Made by a program: the position numbers and the translations under genes. The notes below the pieces were generated by a model, which was given only the letters and a program-made list of their open reading frames with translations, was not told the origin of the DNA and did no database searches. A stretch of 13,471 bases of DNA from Pirellulaceae bacterium (GTDB taxonomy: Bacteria > Planctomycetota > Planctomycetia > Pirellulales > Pirellulaceae): assembly GCA_030744095.1 (NCBI GenBank), contig JASLRF010000319.1, positions 1-13,471 on the forward strand, written 5' to 3'. Shown piece after piece: positions 7,974-13,471 of the stretch. Positions within the stretch are counted from its first letter, which is position 1. Each line of letters begins with the position of its first letter.

Positions 7974-8065
7974 CGTTTGGTTCCTTCTGCGTTAGTCATG
8001 GAGCCGTGGAAAACGGGCGACATTGCCAAACGCGCCGCGCATTCCTACGGTGGAAACGTGGCCCT

Positions 8066-8091
8066 TGGATCGCCAATCCCTCACCGATCCA
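8066..8091 (-). terminator. Hairpin between floA and the SUMF1 gene
   Basis: TGGATCG (8066-8072 on the plus strand) and CGATCCA (8085-8091) form a perfect 7-bp stem with a 12-base loop, about 18 bases past the floA stop. No T-run follows it on the minus strand, so it is a weak terminator candidate or an intercistronic RNA structure. Confidence 0.25.
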
Positions 8092-8109
8092 GCTTAAACC
8101 AGCGGAACG

Positions 8110-9120
8110 TCAGGCTGACTGGCTAGGATTGATGCGTCCTTGGCGAAATGCTTCGGCCATGGCTTGCGGTACTTCCGCTTCGGCCAGCACCAAACGAGCT
8201 CGCTGTTCGGCCACATCCGCTTTGAACTCCTGCTCGACCGCCACGGCTTCGGCCCGGCGCTGTTCGGCCTCGGCACGCGCAACTCGCGTATCGGCTTCCG
8301 CCTGGTCCGCTTGAAGACGAGCCCCAATATTCTCGCCAACATCGATATCGGCAATATCAATCGAGACGATTTCAAACGCCGTGTGCGCGTCCAGGCCGCG
8401 CTCCAGCACTGCCTTCGAGATGCGGTCAGGATTCTCCAAGACGTTTAAATGCGTATCCGACGAGCCGATCGACGTGATGATGCCTTCGCCAACACGGGCG
8501 ATGACAGTCTCTTCAGTCGCGCCGCCAATCAACTGTTCGAGATTCGTACGGACGGTCACGCGGGCACGAATTCGCAATTCGACGCCATTCTTGGCAATAG
8601 CGCTGAGCGTTGTCTTGCCACTTCGTCGCGGGTCAGGACAGTCGATGACTTTGGGATGAACGCTGGTGCGTACGGCGTCCAAGACATCACGGCCCGCCAA
8701 GTCGATTGCAGCGGCACGGTCAAAATCCAAATCGATACCAGCGCGGTGGGCGGCGATGATCGCGTTGATCACGTTCATCACATTACCACCAGCCAGGAAA
8801 TGAGCTTCCAAACGTTGCGTGCTGATGCCGGACCTTCGATTGATGTCCATCCCGGCCTGGGAACACATGATCTTGGCCGTCATCACGACCTTCGTGTTCA
8901 CTTGGCGGAAACCCATCCCAATCAAGCTGAGCATCGTCACATCCGCATCGGACATGTAAGCTTGAAACCACAGTTTTCCGTACGTCATCACCACAATCAC
9001 GGTCACCACGGCGAAGATCACGGCGAATACCGTCACCGCGATCCATAACATCGCCCAGAAGCCCGTGTTGGAACCGCCTTCTTCCGCTTGAGCCAACAAC
9101 ATTGGTACCAAGTGCGACAT
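8110..9120 (-). CDS. floA: Flotillin-like protein FloA
   Basis: An SPFH-related membrane scaffold protein (UPF0365/FloA, formerly YqfA) that forms membrane microdomains. The start at 9120 is chosen because GAGGAAA lies five bases upstream and the N-terminus then fits the family. A longer frame from 9234 adds unconserved residues. The 336-residue protein has one N-terminal membrane segment (~22-46, [19 protein letters not shown]). Conserved FloA blocks follow: [11 protein letters not shown] (104-114), [14 protein letters not shown] (137-150), [25 protein letters not shown] (190-214), [15 protein letters not shown] (218-232) and [19 protein letters not shown] (249-267). An Ala/Glu-rich coiled coil runs ~268-325 and includes QADQAEAD and [12 protein letters not shown]. 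Compared with my recollection of B. subtilis FloA, it has a short insert near 161-178 and lacks the last ~30 residues. No NfeD-like gene is visible beside it. Confidence 0.95.
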   Translation of the reverse strand: MSHLVPMLLAQAEEGGSNTGFWAMLWIAVTVFAVIFAVVTVIVVMTYGKLWFQAYMSDADVTMLSLIGMGFRQVNTKVVMTAKIMCSQAGMDINRRSGISTQRLEAHFLAGGNVMNVINAIIAAHRAGIDLDFDRAAAIDLAGRDVLDAVRTSVHPKVIDCPDPRRSGKTTLSAIAKNGVELRIRARVTVRTNLEQLIGGATEETVIARVGEGIITSIGSSDTHLNVLENPDRISKAVLERGLDAHTAFEIVSIDIADIDVGENIGARLQADQAEADTRVARAEAEQRRAEAVAVEQEFKADVAEQRARLVLAEAEVPQAMAEAFRQGRINPSQSA

Positions 9121-9436
9121 AGTGGTTTCCTCAAATCGCGCTGACGGTTGTTGCGGCACCCAGCAATTCTGGGAACGCAACAAGGACCTGGCAGAGCCGG
9201 GCCACGAAACGACATTGCTCGGATCATACCCCATTTACTTTGGCCGGAAAAGTCATTGCGAGGGAAGAATGCCGCCGAATGCAAAAAGCCTGTTGAGCCT
9301 CTCAAAACGGTGCGCAATTCAAGCTCGCTATGAAAACGACCTTTCGTAGCCGGAGCCGCGAGAAAGCGGATGTGCTACCATCGGTTCCCCGAATCGTCAC
9401 GAATCCGCCTTGGAAACCTCCTTTTGGAGTGCCCGA

Positions 9437-9451
9437 CCAGAAGTCGTCTGG
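9437..9451 (-). terminator. Second small hairpin after mnmA
   Basis: CCAGA (9437-9441) and TCTGG (9447-9451) form a 5-bp stem with a 5-base loop. It lies three bases beyond the 9455-9470 hairpin in the direction of mnmA transcription. Functional weight is low on its own. Confidence 0.2.
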
Positions 9452-9454
9452 CAA

Positions 9455-9470
9455 GCCGAGCTCACTCGGC
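9455..9470 (-). terminator. Hairpin directly after the mnmA stop
   Basis: GCCGAG (9455-9460) and CTCGGC (9465-9470) form a perfect GC-rich 6-bp stem with a 4-base loop, two bases past the mnmA stop codon. On the minus strand it is followed by TTGCC rather than a long T-run, so any termination would be weak or factor-assisted. Confidence 0.3.
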
Positions 9471-9472
9471 CG

Positions 9473-10600
9473 CTATTCGATCCAACCGCCACCCATGACA
9501 CGTGGACCGTCGTAACAGACAACGGCCTGCCCTGGTGCTACACCATGACGTGGTTCGTCAAAGACGATCTGCAGGCGATCGTCCACCAGTCGCTCGGCCA
9601 TCGCAGGAACGGCCGCGCTGTTGTAACGGATCTGTGCGTGACACCGAAACGGACCAACTGGTGGATCAACGAGCCAATTGGTACGGTTGGCGGTCAGTTC
9701 AAGCCGCGCCAAATCGTCGTGGGTGCCAATCACGACATGGTGCGATTCCGGATCAATCCGCACCACGAAATAGGGTTCTCCCATGGCAACGCCCAACCCT
9801 TTTCGTTGACCGATTGTGAATCGTTCAATGCCCGGATGTTGACCGACGATCTGTCCGTCCGTCGTAACAATGTCGCCCTTCATGTCGTCGTTGCCACGAC
9901 GCGCTCGAACAAACTCGTCGTGCTTGCCTGTCGTGACGAAACAGATCTCCTGACTGTCCCTCTTGTCGGCCACGCGCAGGCCAAGCTGTGTTGCCAACTC
10001 GCGAATGCGTGGCTTGTGATACTTGCCGATTGGCAGCAGCATGCGTGATAAGTACTTCCGTGCGATCCCAAACAACACGTACGACTGATCCTTGCCATCA
10101 TCGACACCACGCTTGAGTTGGGGTTCGATGGTGCCGTCGTCCGCCGAATCTTCCGTTGACAATTGGGCGTAGTGGCCCGTAGCGACAGATTCAGCACCTA
10201 CGCTATCGGCATAGTCAAACAGTTTGCCAAACTTAATCCAATTGTTGCACATGACACACGGGTTGGGTGTCCGACCAGCCGTGTATTCCTCAATGAAATA
10301 GTCGATGATGTGAGAAAACTCGTTCTGCAAATTGATCGCGTAGAACGGAATGCTCAGCCGGTCTGCGACGCGCCGCGCATCCGCCGCATCGGTCGCGGTG
10401 CAACAACCCTGCTTGTGATCGCTGCGTGGTTTGGCGATTGGCAGTGACGGCAGAGAGATGTTACCCGTCGCACACACGTCATGCGCCTCTTCGCCATGGC
10501 GCATGAAGACGCCAATCACCTCGTGACCTTGCTCGACGAGCAAATGCGCGGCGACGCTGCTATCGACTCCTCCTGACATGGCCAACACGATACGGGACAT
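9473..10600 (-). CDS. mnmA: tRNA-specific 2-thiouridylase MnmA
   Basis: MnmA uses ATP and a persulfide sulfur relay to make the 2-thio group of uridine 34 in tRNA-Lys, -Glu and -Gln. The 375-residue protein has the expected order. It begins with the PP-loop MSGGVDSSVA (8-17). GCCTATDAADARRVADRL follows (65-82), then TGRTPNPCVMCN-type motif AGRTPNPCVMCNN with catalytic C115. ATGHYA lies at 140-145 and GKDQSYVLFG at 169-178. RDSQEICFV carries the second catalytic cysteine C220, and RFTIGQRKGLG precedes the C-terminal beta-barrel. A stretch of ~25 residues before GCC (about 38-64) looks longer than in E. coli MnmA. No SD is visible before the ATG at 10600. The DinB-fold gene lies 94 bp upstream on the same strand. 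Confidence 0.97.
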   Translation of the reverse strand: MSRIVLAMSGGVDSSVAAHLLVEQGHEVIGVFMRHGEEAHDVCATGNISLPSLPIAKPRSDHKQGCCTATDAADARRVADRLSIPFYAINLQNEFSHIIDYFIEEYTAGRTPNPCVMCNNWIKFGKLFDYADSVGAESVATGHYAQLSTEDSADDGTIEPQLKRGVDDGKDQSYVLFGIARKYLSRMLLPIGKYHKPRIRELATQLGLRVADKRDSQEICFVTTGKHDEFVRARRGNDDMKGDIVTTDGQIVGQHPGIERFTIGQRKGLGVAMGEPYFVVRIDPESHHVVIGTHDDLARLELTANRTNWLVDPPVGPFRCHAQIRYNSAAVPAMAERLVDDRLQIVFDEPRHGVAPGQAVVCYDGPRVMGGGWIE

Positions 10601-10694
10601 GGTTCTGCATTGACGCGAGGTTTCGTGGGGGATCTTGACGCTACCTGCTTAGTCTACGCGACACGGAAAGAACTCGACAGAGACTCGCCGACCA

Positions 10695-11195
10695 CTACCA
10701 CAGAGGGTCCTCGCCAAACAGGCGGCGCAGCAACGAAATTTGACCGGCGTGAGTGAATTCGTGCTGGGCGCACCACTGCAGCGCACCGAGTTTCGTTTCG
10801 AACATTGGATGACGTGGATCAGAAGGCACGGCGAGTTGTTCGTCCGTGAATTCCTGCAATTCTGTCAACACCTGCGCATGAACTTGATCGGCGACGTTGC
10901 GAACTTCTTTGACGGCGAAATTGTCTGCTGGATTGGGACTTGGTAGCGACCCTTTGCCGTAGCAATCCAAGAATTCGGGTGAGACGAGTGTTGCATCCAT
11001 CGTTGTTTCGCCACGAACACGTTTTAGCGCCAGGCTGTATTGCGCAACTGCTAGATGACCGACTTGCCAGGCCACGTGCGTCACGCCTTCTTTTGGCTGA
11101 CGAAACCACTCGCTGGGATCAATGTGGCTTAACAGTTCGTCGACGTAGGAGCGGGCCAAGCGTATTTGTGCGATGGCTGATTCGAGCTGTGACAT
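10695..11195 (-). CDS. DinB-fold (DinB/YfiT-like) metal-binding protein
   Basis: A 166-residue protein of the DinB-like four-helix-bundle superfamily, which covers thiol transferases such as bacillithiol transferases, mycothiol-type enzymes and many proteins of unknown activity. The characteristic His triad is visible: H47 in VAWQVGHLAVAQ, plus H145 and H149 in QHEFTHAGQISLLRRLFG. The start at 11195 is preceded by AAGGGA seven bases upstream. A longer frame up to 11351 adds Arg/Pro-rich, unconserved sequence and is rejected. It lies divergent from the sigma factor gene and 94 bp upstream of mnmA, so a DinB-mnmA transcript is possible. The substrate cannot be told from sequence. Confidence 0.88.
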   Translation of the reverse strand: MSQLESAIAQIRLARSYVDELLSHIDPSEWFRQPKEGVTHVAWQVGHLAVAQYSLALKRVRGETTMDATLVSPEFLDCYGKGSLPSPNPADNFAVKEVRNVADQVHAQVLTELQEFTDEQLAVPSDPRHPMFETKLGALQWCAQHEFTHAGQISLLRRLFGEDPLW

Positions 11196-11470
11196 GTGGG
11201 TTTCCCTTGCCGTGGCATCTGGGTCTGGGGGGGTTATGAAGAGGTGTCTGGTTCGTAACGCGTCAACATTTTGTCCCCTCAGTCGCTTAGCGGCAACAGA
11301 AGGCCACTCTGAAGTAGAATCTGGCACTTCTCGCCTCAGCGGTGCGTGCATACAATTCGGCAGCTCACACAGAGTTCCCGCCTTAAGCTCTCATTTCAGA
11401 TACGTAGACCGTGCTCGGCCTGCTGCCCCCCACAAGCAGGATCGGCGCGGCAACACCGAATGGGCCAACC
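11196..11470. other. Divergent intergenic region between the DinB-fold gene and the sigma factor
   Basis: This 275-bp gap should hold promoters for both divergent genes. Visible on the minus strand is the Shine-Dalgarno site AAGGGA of the DinB-fold gene (complement of 11203-11208). On the plus strand there are -10-like hexamers TAGAAT (11315-11320) and TACAAT (11351-11356), each five of six to consensus, without a convincing -35 partner. No gene is supported here. Confidence 0.45.
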
Positions 11471-12991
11471 ATGATCAGTTCCTACAATTTCGAAAATCGC
11501 AGTGCTCTCGGATCGATGCCGGAAGTGAATTCGACGGTCGCCGATCATCGGCTGCCGAGCCGCTTGGTGCCATCGCGCGACGACGCCAACAAGACCGACG
11601 ATCCCATTCAGTTGTACCTCGGACAGATTGGTCAGTATCCTCTGCTTTCACGCATGGACGAGATCGCTGTCGCCAGTCGAATTGAAGTCAGTCGTCATCA
11701 GTTTCGGAAAATGCTGCTAAGCTGCGATTGGGTATTGCGGCAGGCCGTCGATCTGCTCAAACAGGTGTCCGACGGTTCACTTCCTTTCGACCGAACGGTC
11801 CAAGTCGCGGTCAGCGATCGATTGGAAAAACACCATATTCAGGGTCGCTTGCCGCAAAACCTGCAGACCATCCAAGCTCTCATCCGACAAAACGACCTGG
11901 ACTACGCGATCGCGACGTCACGTTCTCATACGATGGATCAACGTCGCGGTGCTTGGCGACAACTTGTCCGCCGGCGACGTCGTGCGATACGACTTATCGA
12001 AGAGCTGGGTTTGCGTATGAGCTTCCTTGAGGCCTGCTACACGAAAATCGTCGATCAGGCGTCGAGGGCTGCCCATTTGCAGACGTCGCTACGCCGATCA
12101 AATGGCAGACGCTGTGGGAGTGTGCAATCGACGCGCGCAGAACGGCCAAACGATCCGCAGTCAAATAAGAAGCGAAGAGAGCTTCACGCGATCTTGCGCC
12201 AAACGCAACAGACTGCTGGTGGCTTGCGGCGCCTGGCTCGTGAATTGAGTCACTTGGCCTGTGAATATCGCAATGCCAAGCGACAACTGTCAGAGAGCAA
12301 TCTCCGACTTGTCGTATCCATTGCGAAGAAATATCGCAAGCGAGGATTGTTGTTCACGGACCTTATTCAAGAGGGCAATTCCGGCTTGATGCGGGCGATC
12401 GAGAAATTTGAATATCGGCGCGGTTTCAAGTTTTCGACCTACGCGACGTGGTGGATTCGGCAAGCGATCTCGCGCTCCGTCGCGGATCAAAGCCGGACGA
12501 TTCGGGTACCCGTTCACATGTCGCCAGCACTGGTTCGTGTGCGCCGTGTCGTGGATGAATTGCGTCATCAGCTGAGTCGTGATCCGAGAATTGAAGAAAT
12601 TGCCGCGGCGGCGAAGATGACTGTCGACGAAACAAGATCGATCATGCGATTGCAACGTTTCCCGGCGAGCATCCACGCGACCGTTGGCGGAACTGAGGAG
12701 ACGGAATTTGGCGACCTGCTCCCGGATCACACAGAAGCCGAGGCTGGGGACATGGCGGGACACAAAATGCTGCAAGATCGTCTCCGGAATCTGTTGGAAC
12801 AACTGTCCTGGCGAGAACGCGAAATCGTCAAGATGCGCTACGGCCTGGGGGATGGCTACAATTACACGCTGCAAGAAGTCGCCTACGTGTTTCGGGTGAC
12901 TCGAGAGCGGATTCGTCAGCTAGAAGCGCGGGCCTTGCGTCGGCTCCAAAATCCACAACTCAGCGCCCAACTGGTGGACTTCCTAGACTGA
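11471..12991 (+). CDS. RNA polymerase sigma-70 factor, primary-like (group 1/2)
   Basis: A 506-residue sigma factor directing RNA polymerase to promoters. There is no acidic region 1.1. Region 1.2 is at ~43-75 ([18 protein letters not shown]). A long basic linker covers ~100-265. Region 2 follows ([62 protein letters not shown]), and is nearly identical to housekeeping sigma in the -10 recognition helix. Region 3 is at ~345-400, region 3.2 contains GDLLPDH, and region 4 is at ~437-492 ([16 protein letters not shown] and helix-turn-helix [27 protein letters not shown]). Promoters recognised should be close to the TTGACA/TATAAT type. A GTG at 11411 would add 20 residues. I prefer the ATG at 11471, although neither has a visible SD. 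It could be the planctomycete primary sigma or a group 2 paralogue. Confidence 0.93.
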   Translation: MISSYNFENRSALGSMPEVNSTVADHRLPSRLVPSRDDANKTDDPIQLYLGQIGQYPLLSRMDEIAVASRIEVSRHQFRKMLLSCDWVLRQAVDLLKQVSDGSLPFDRTVQVAVSDRLEKHHIQGRLPQNLQTIQALIRQNDLDYAIATSRSHTMDQRRGAWRQLVRRRRRAIRLIEELGLRMSFLEACYTKIVDQASRAAHLQTSLRRSNGRRCGSVQSTRAERPNDPQSNKKRRELHAILRQTQQTAGGLRRLARELSHLACEYRNAKRQLSESNLRLVVSIAKKYRKRGLLFTDLIQEGNSGLMRAIEKFEYRRGFKFSTYATWWIRQAISRSVADQSRTIRVPVHMSPALVRVRRVVDELRHQLSRDPRIEEIAAAAKMTVDETRSIMRLQRFPASIHATVGGTEETEFGDLLPDHTEAEAGDMAGHKMLQDRLRNLLEQLSWREREIVKMRYGLGDGYNYTLQEVAYVFRVTRERIRQLEARALRRLQNPQLSAQLVDFLD

Positions 12992-13311
12992 CTCCGCCTT
13001 ACCGGAACAGACTCTCGCGGCCACCTCTCAGGCCGCCCGCTGGACCGTTGTCGTGATCCAACTGCGGCATAATTGCGCGATTGCTCAAGAACGAGCATTA
13101 GAACGAGACATTCCGCAAAAACGGCTCAATCGACCTAAGTATCTTCATATTCGTATGTTAGGAACAAAACGTCGTTTTGGCCCGGCTTTTGCGATGTATC
13201 AGATCAACCCACTTCGGAAGTCGATCGGTCCCGTCAGTCTCCGGCATTGGTCAGCAGCAGGCAGCCGGGCACAACAAGAATCGCCGGCCAAGACAGAAAG
13301 CAGCGAAATCC
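12992..13311. other. Intergenic region after the sigma factor
   Basis: No gene is supported in this 320-bp stretch. Short frames crossing it look random and Arg/Ser-rich. It holds a GC-rich hairpin just after the sigma gene (13017-13036), a 5-bp hairpin TGCTC-6-GAGCA at 13082-13097, the direct repeat AGAACGAG at 13088-13095 and 13100-13107, and a 6-bp hairpin CAAAAC-3-GTTTTG at 13165-13179. It presumably includes the promoter of the gene starting at 13312. Confidence 0.5.
13017..13036 (+). terminator. Hairpin after the sigma factor gene
   Basis: GCGGCC (13017-13022) and GGCCGC (13031-13036) form a perfect 6-bp all-GC stem with an 8-base loop, about 25 bases after the sigma stop codon. No T-run follows, so it is at best a non-canonical terminator. 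Confidence 0.35.
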
Positions 13312-13471
13312 ATGAACCCGAATTATCGCAACCCGTTGTTCCTCGAATTGCGGGACCGTTTGATTGATACTTCACGGGAAGAGCGCCTGTCACACGCGGC
13401 GCGTGCCGAGCAGTTGCTGGCCGAATTAGGGCCGAAGACGGATCATCCCTACGGTTTCTACTATGCCCGCA
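13312..13471 (+). CDS. Start of an unrecognised gene, truncated by the window edge
   Basis: An ATG at 13312 opens a frame that runs to the right edge. The 53 visible residues (MNPNYRNPLFLELRDRLIDT to HPYGFYYAR) have normal cytoplasmic composition. A helix-prone, charged N-terminal half (ELRDRLIDTSREERLSHAARAEQLLAEL) is followed by an aromatic DHPYGFYYAR. There is no signal peptide or membrane segment. Codon use resembles neighbouring genes, and competing frames look random. The only SD-like sequence upstream is a poor AGAAAG. The gene follows the sigma factor in the same direction but across a 320-bp gap, so it is probably a separate unit. I cannot name the family confidently from this fragment. 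Confidence 0.7.
   Translation, partial: MNPNYRNPLFLELRDRLIDTSREERLSHAARAEQLLAELGPKTDHPYGFYYAR

Larger units (their letters stand above)
9121..9472. other. Intergenic region between mnmA and floA
   Basis: No gene is supported. The minus-strand side next to floA holds its Shine-Dalgarno site (GAGGAAA, complement of 9126-9132) and a -10-like TATGAT (complement of 9223-9228) without a good -35, about 100 bases before the floA start. The side next to mnmA holds several small inverted repeats (9418-9470). Short plus-strand frames here are low-complexity Pro/Ser/Arg sequences and are rejected. Confidence 0.55.

Noticed and set aside
9121..9234. N-terminal extension of FloA to a start at 9234
   Set aside because: The extra 38 residues are unconserved, whereas the start at 9120 has GAGGAAA at good spacing and matches FloA N-termini with their early membrane segment.
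11322..11340. Possible sigma-54 promoter upstream of the sigma factor (TGGCAC at 11322-11327)
   Set aside because: The required TTGC element at the -12 position is absent at correct spacing.
11196..11351. N-terminal extension of the DinB-fold protein to a start at 11351
   Set aside because: The extension is Arg/Pro-rich and atypical. The start at 11195 has AAGGGA seven bases upstream and gives the normal family length.
12290..12874. 194-codon minus-strand frame inside the sigma factor gene
   Set aside because: It is antisense to conserved sigma regions 2-4 and is a shadow of that coding sequence.
1..13471. tRNA genes, CRISPR arrays, insertion sequences, toxin-antitoxin pairs or phage-defence modules
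   Set aside because: No tRNA arm signatures, regularly spaced repeats, transposase motifs or defence-type domains were found. Most of the window is explained by housekeeping and exported-protein genes.

Overview
The window looks like a chromosomal segment from a planctomycete, probably of the Pirellula/Rhodopirellula kind. This is inferred from its gene content. It has a secreted sulfatase with a C-terminal LamG-like domain, a secreted SUMF1/C-type-lectin-fold protein, a FloA-type flotillin-like protein and a secreted TPR protein with a Pro-rich tail of repeated DPFG motifs. It also has a planctomycete-looking sigma-70 factor, base composition above 50% GC, and few strong Shine-Dalgarno sites. 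No tRNA, rRNA, CRISPR array, transposase or prophage gene was seen.

Layout. (1) Positions 1-515, plus strand: the 3' end of metG, carrying the C-terminal tRNA-binding domain of methionyl-tRNA synthetase. (2) Positions 538-3631, minus strand: a compact histidine-biosynthesis cluster transcribed hisD-hisC-hisB and converging on metG. (3) Positions 3632-3996: a gene-free divergent regulatory region with a candidate promoter, a dyad and an imperfect direct repeat. (4) Positions 3997-7157, plus strand: a secreted TPR/DPFG-repeat protein, a 56-codon unrecognised small ORF or gene remnant, and a large exported sulfatase-LamG fusion. (5) Positions 7185-9120, minus strand: a secreted SUMF1-domain protein that lacks the FGE catalytic cysteines, preceded by floA. 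(6) Positions 9473-11195, minus strand: mnmA (tRNA 2-thiouridylase), preceded by a DinB-fold metalloprotein. (7) Positions 11471-12991, plus strand: a group 1/2-like sigma-70 factor with a long basic linker. (8) From 13312 to the window edge: the start of an unrecognised gene.

How the genes fit together. HisD, HisC and HisB catalyse late steps of histidine synthesis. MetG and MnmA are translation housekeeping genes. The sulfatase is a cysteine-type enzyme and needs formylglycine maturation. The SUMF1-domain gene converges on it with a 27-bp gap, but is unlikely to be the maturase because both catalytic cysteines are missing. FloA probably organises membrane microdomains. No clearly new multi-gene system is evident. 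The items most worth a second look are the Cys-less SUMF1 protein, the small ORF before the sulfatase, the DPFG-repeat TPR protein and the sigma-factor linker.
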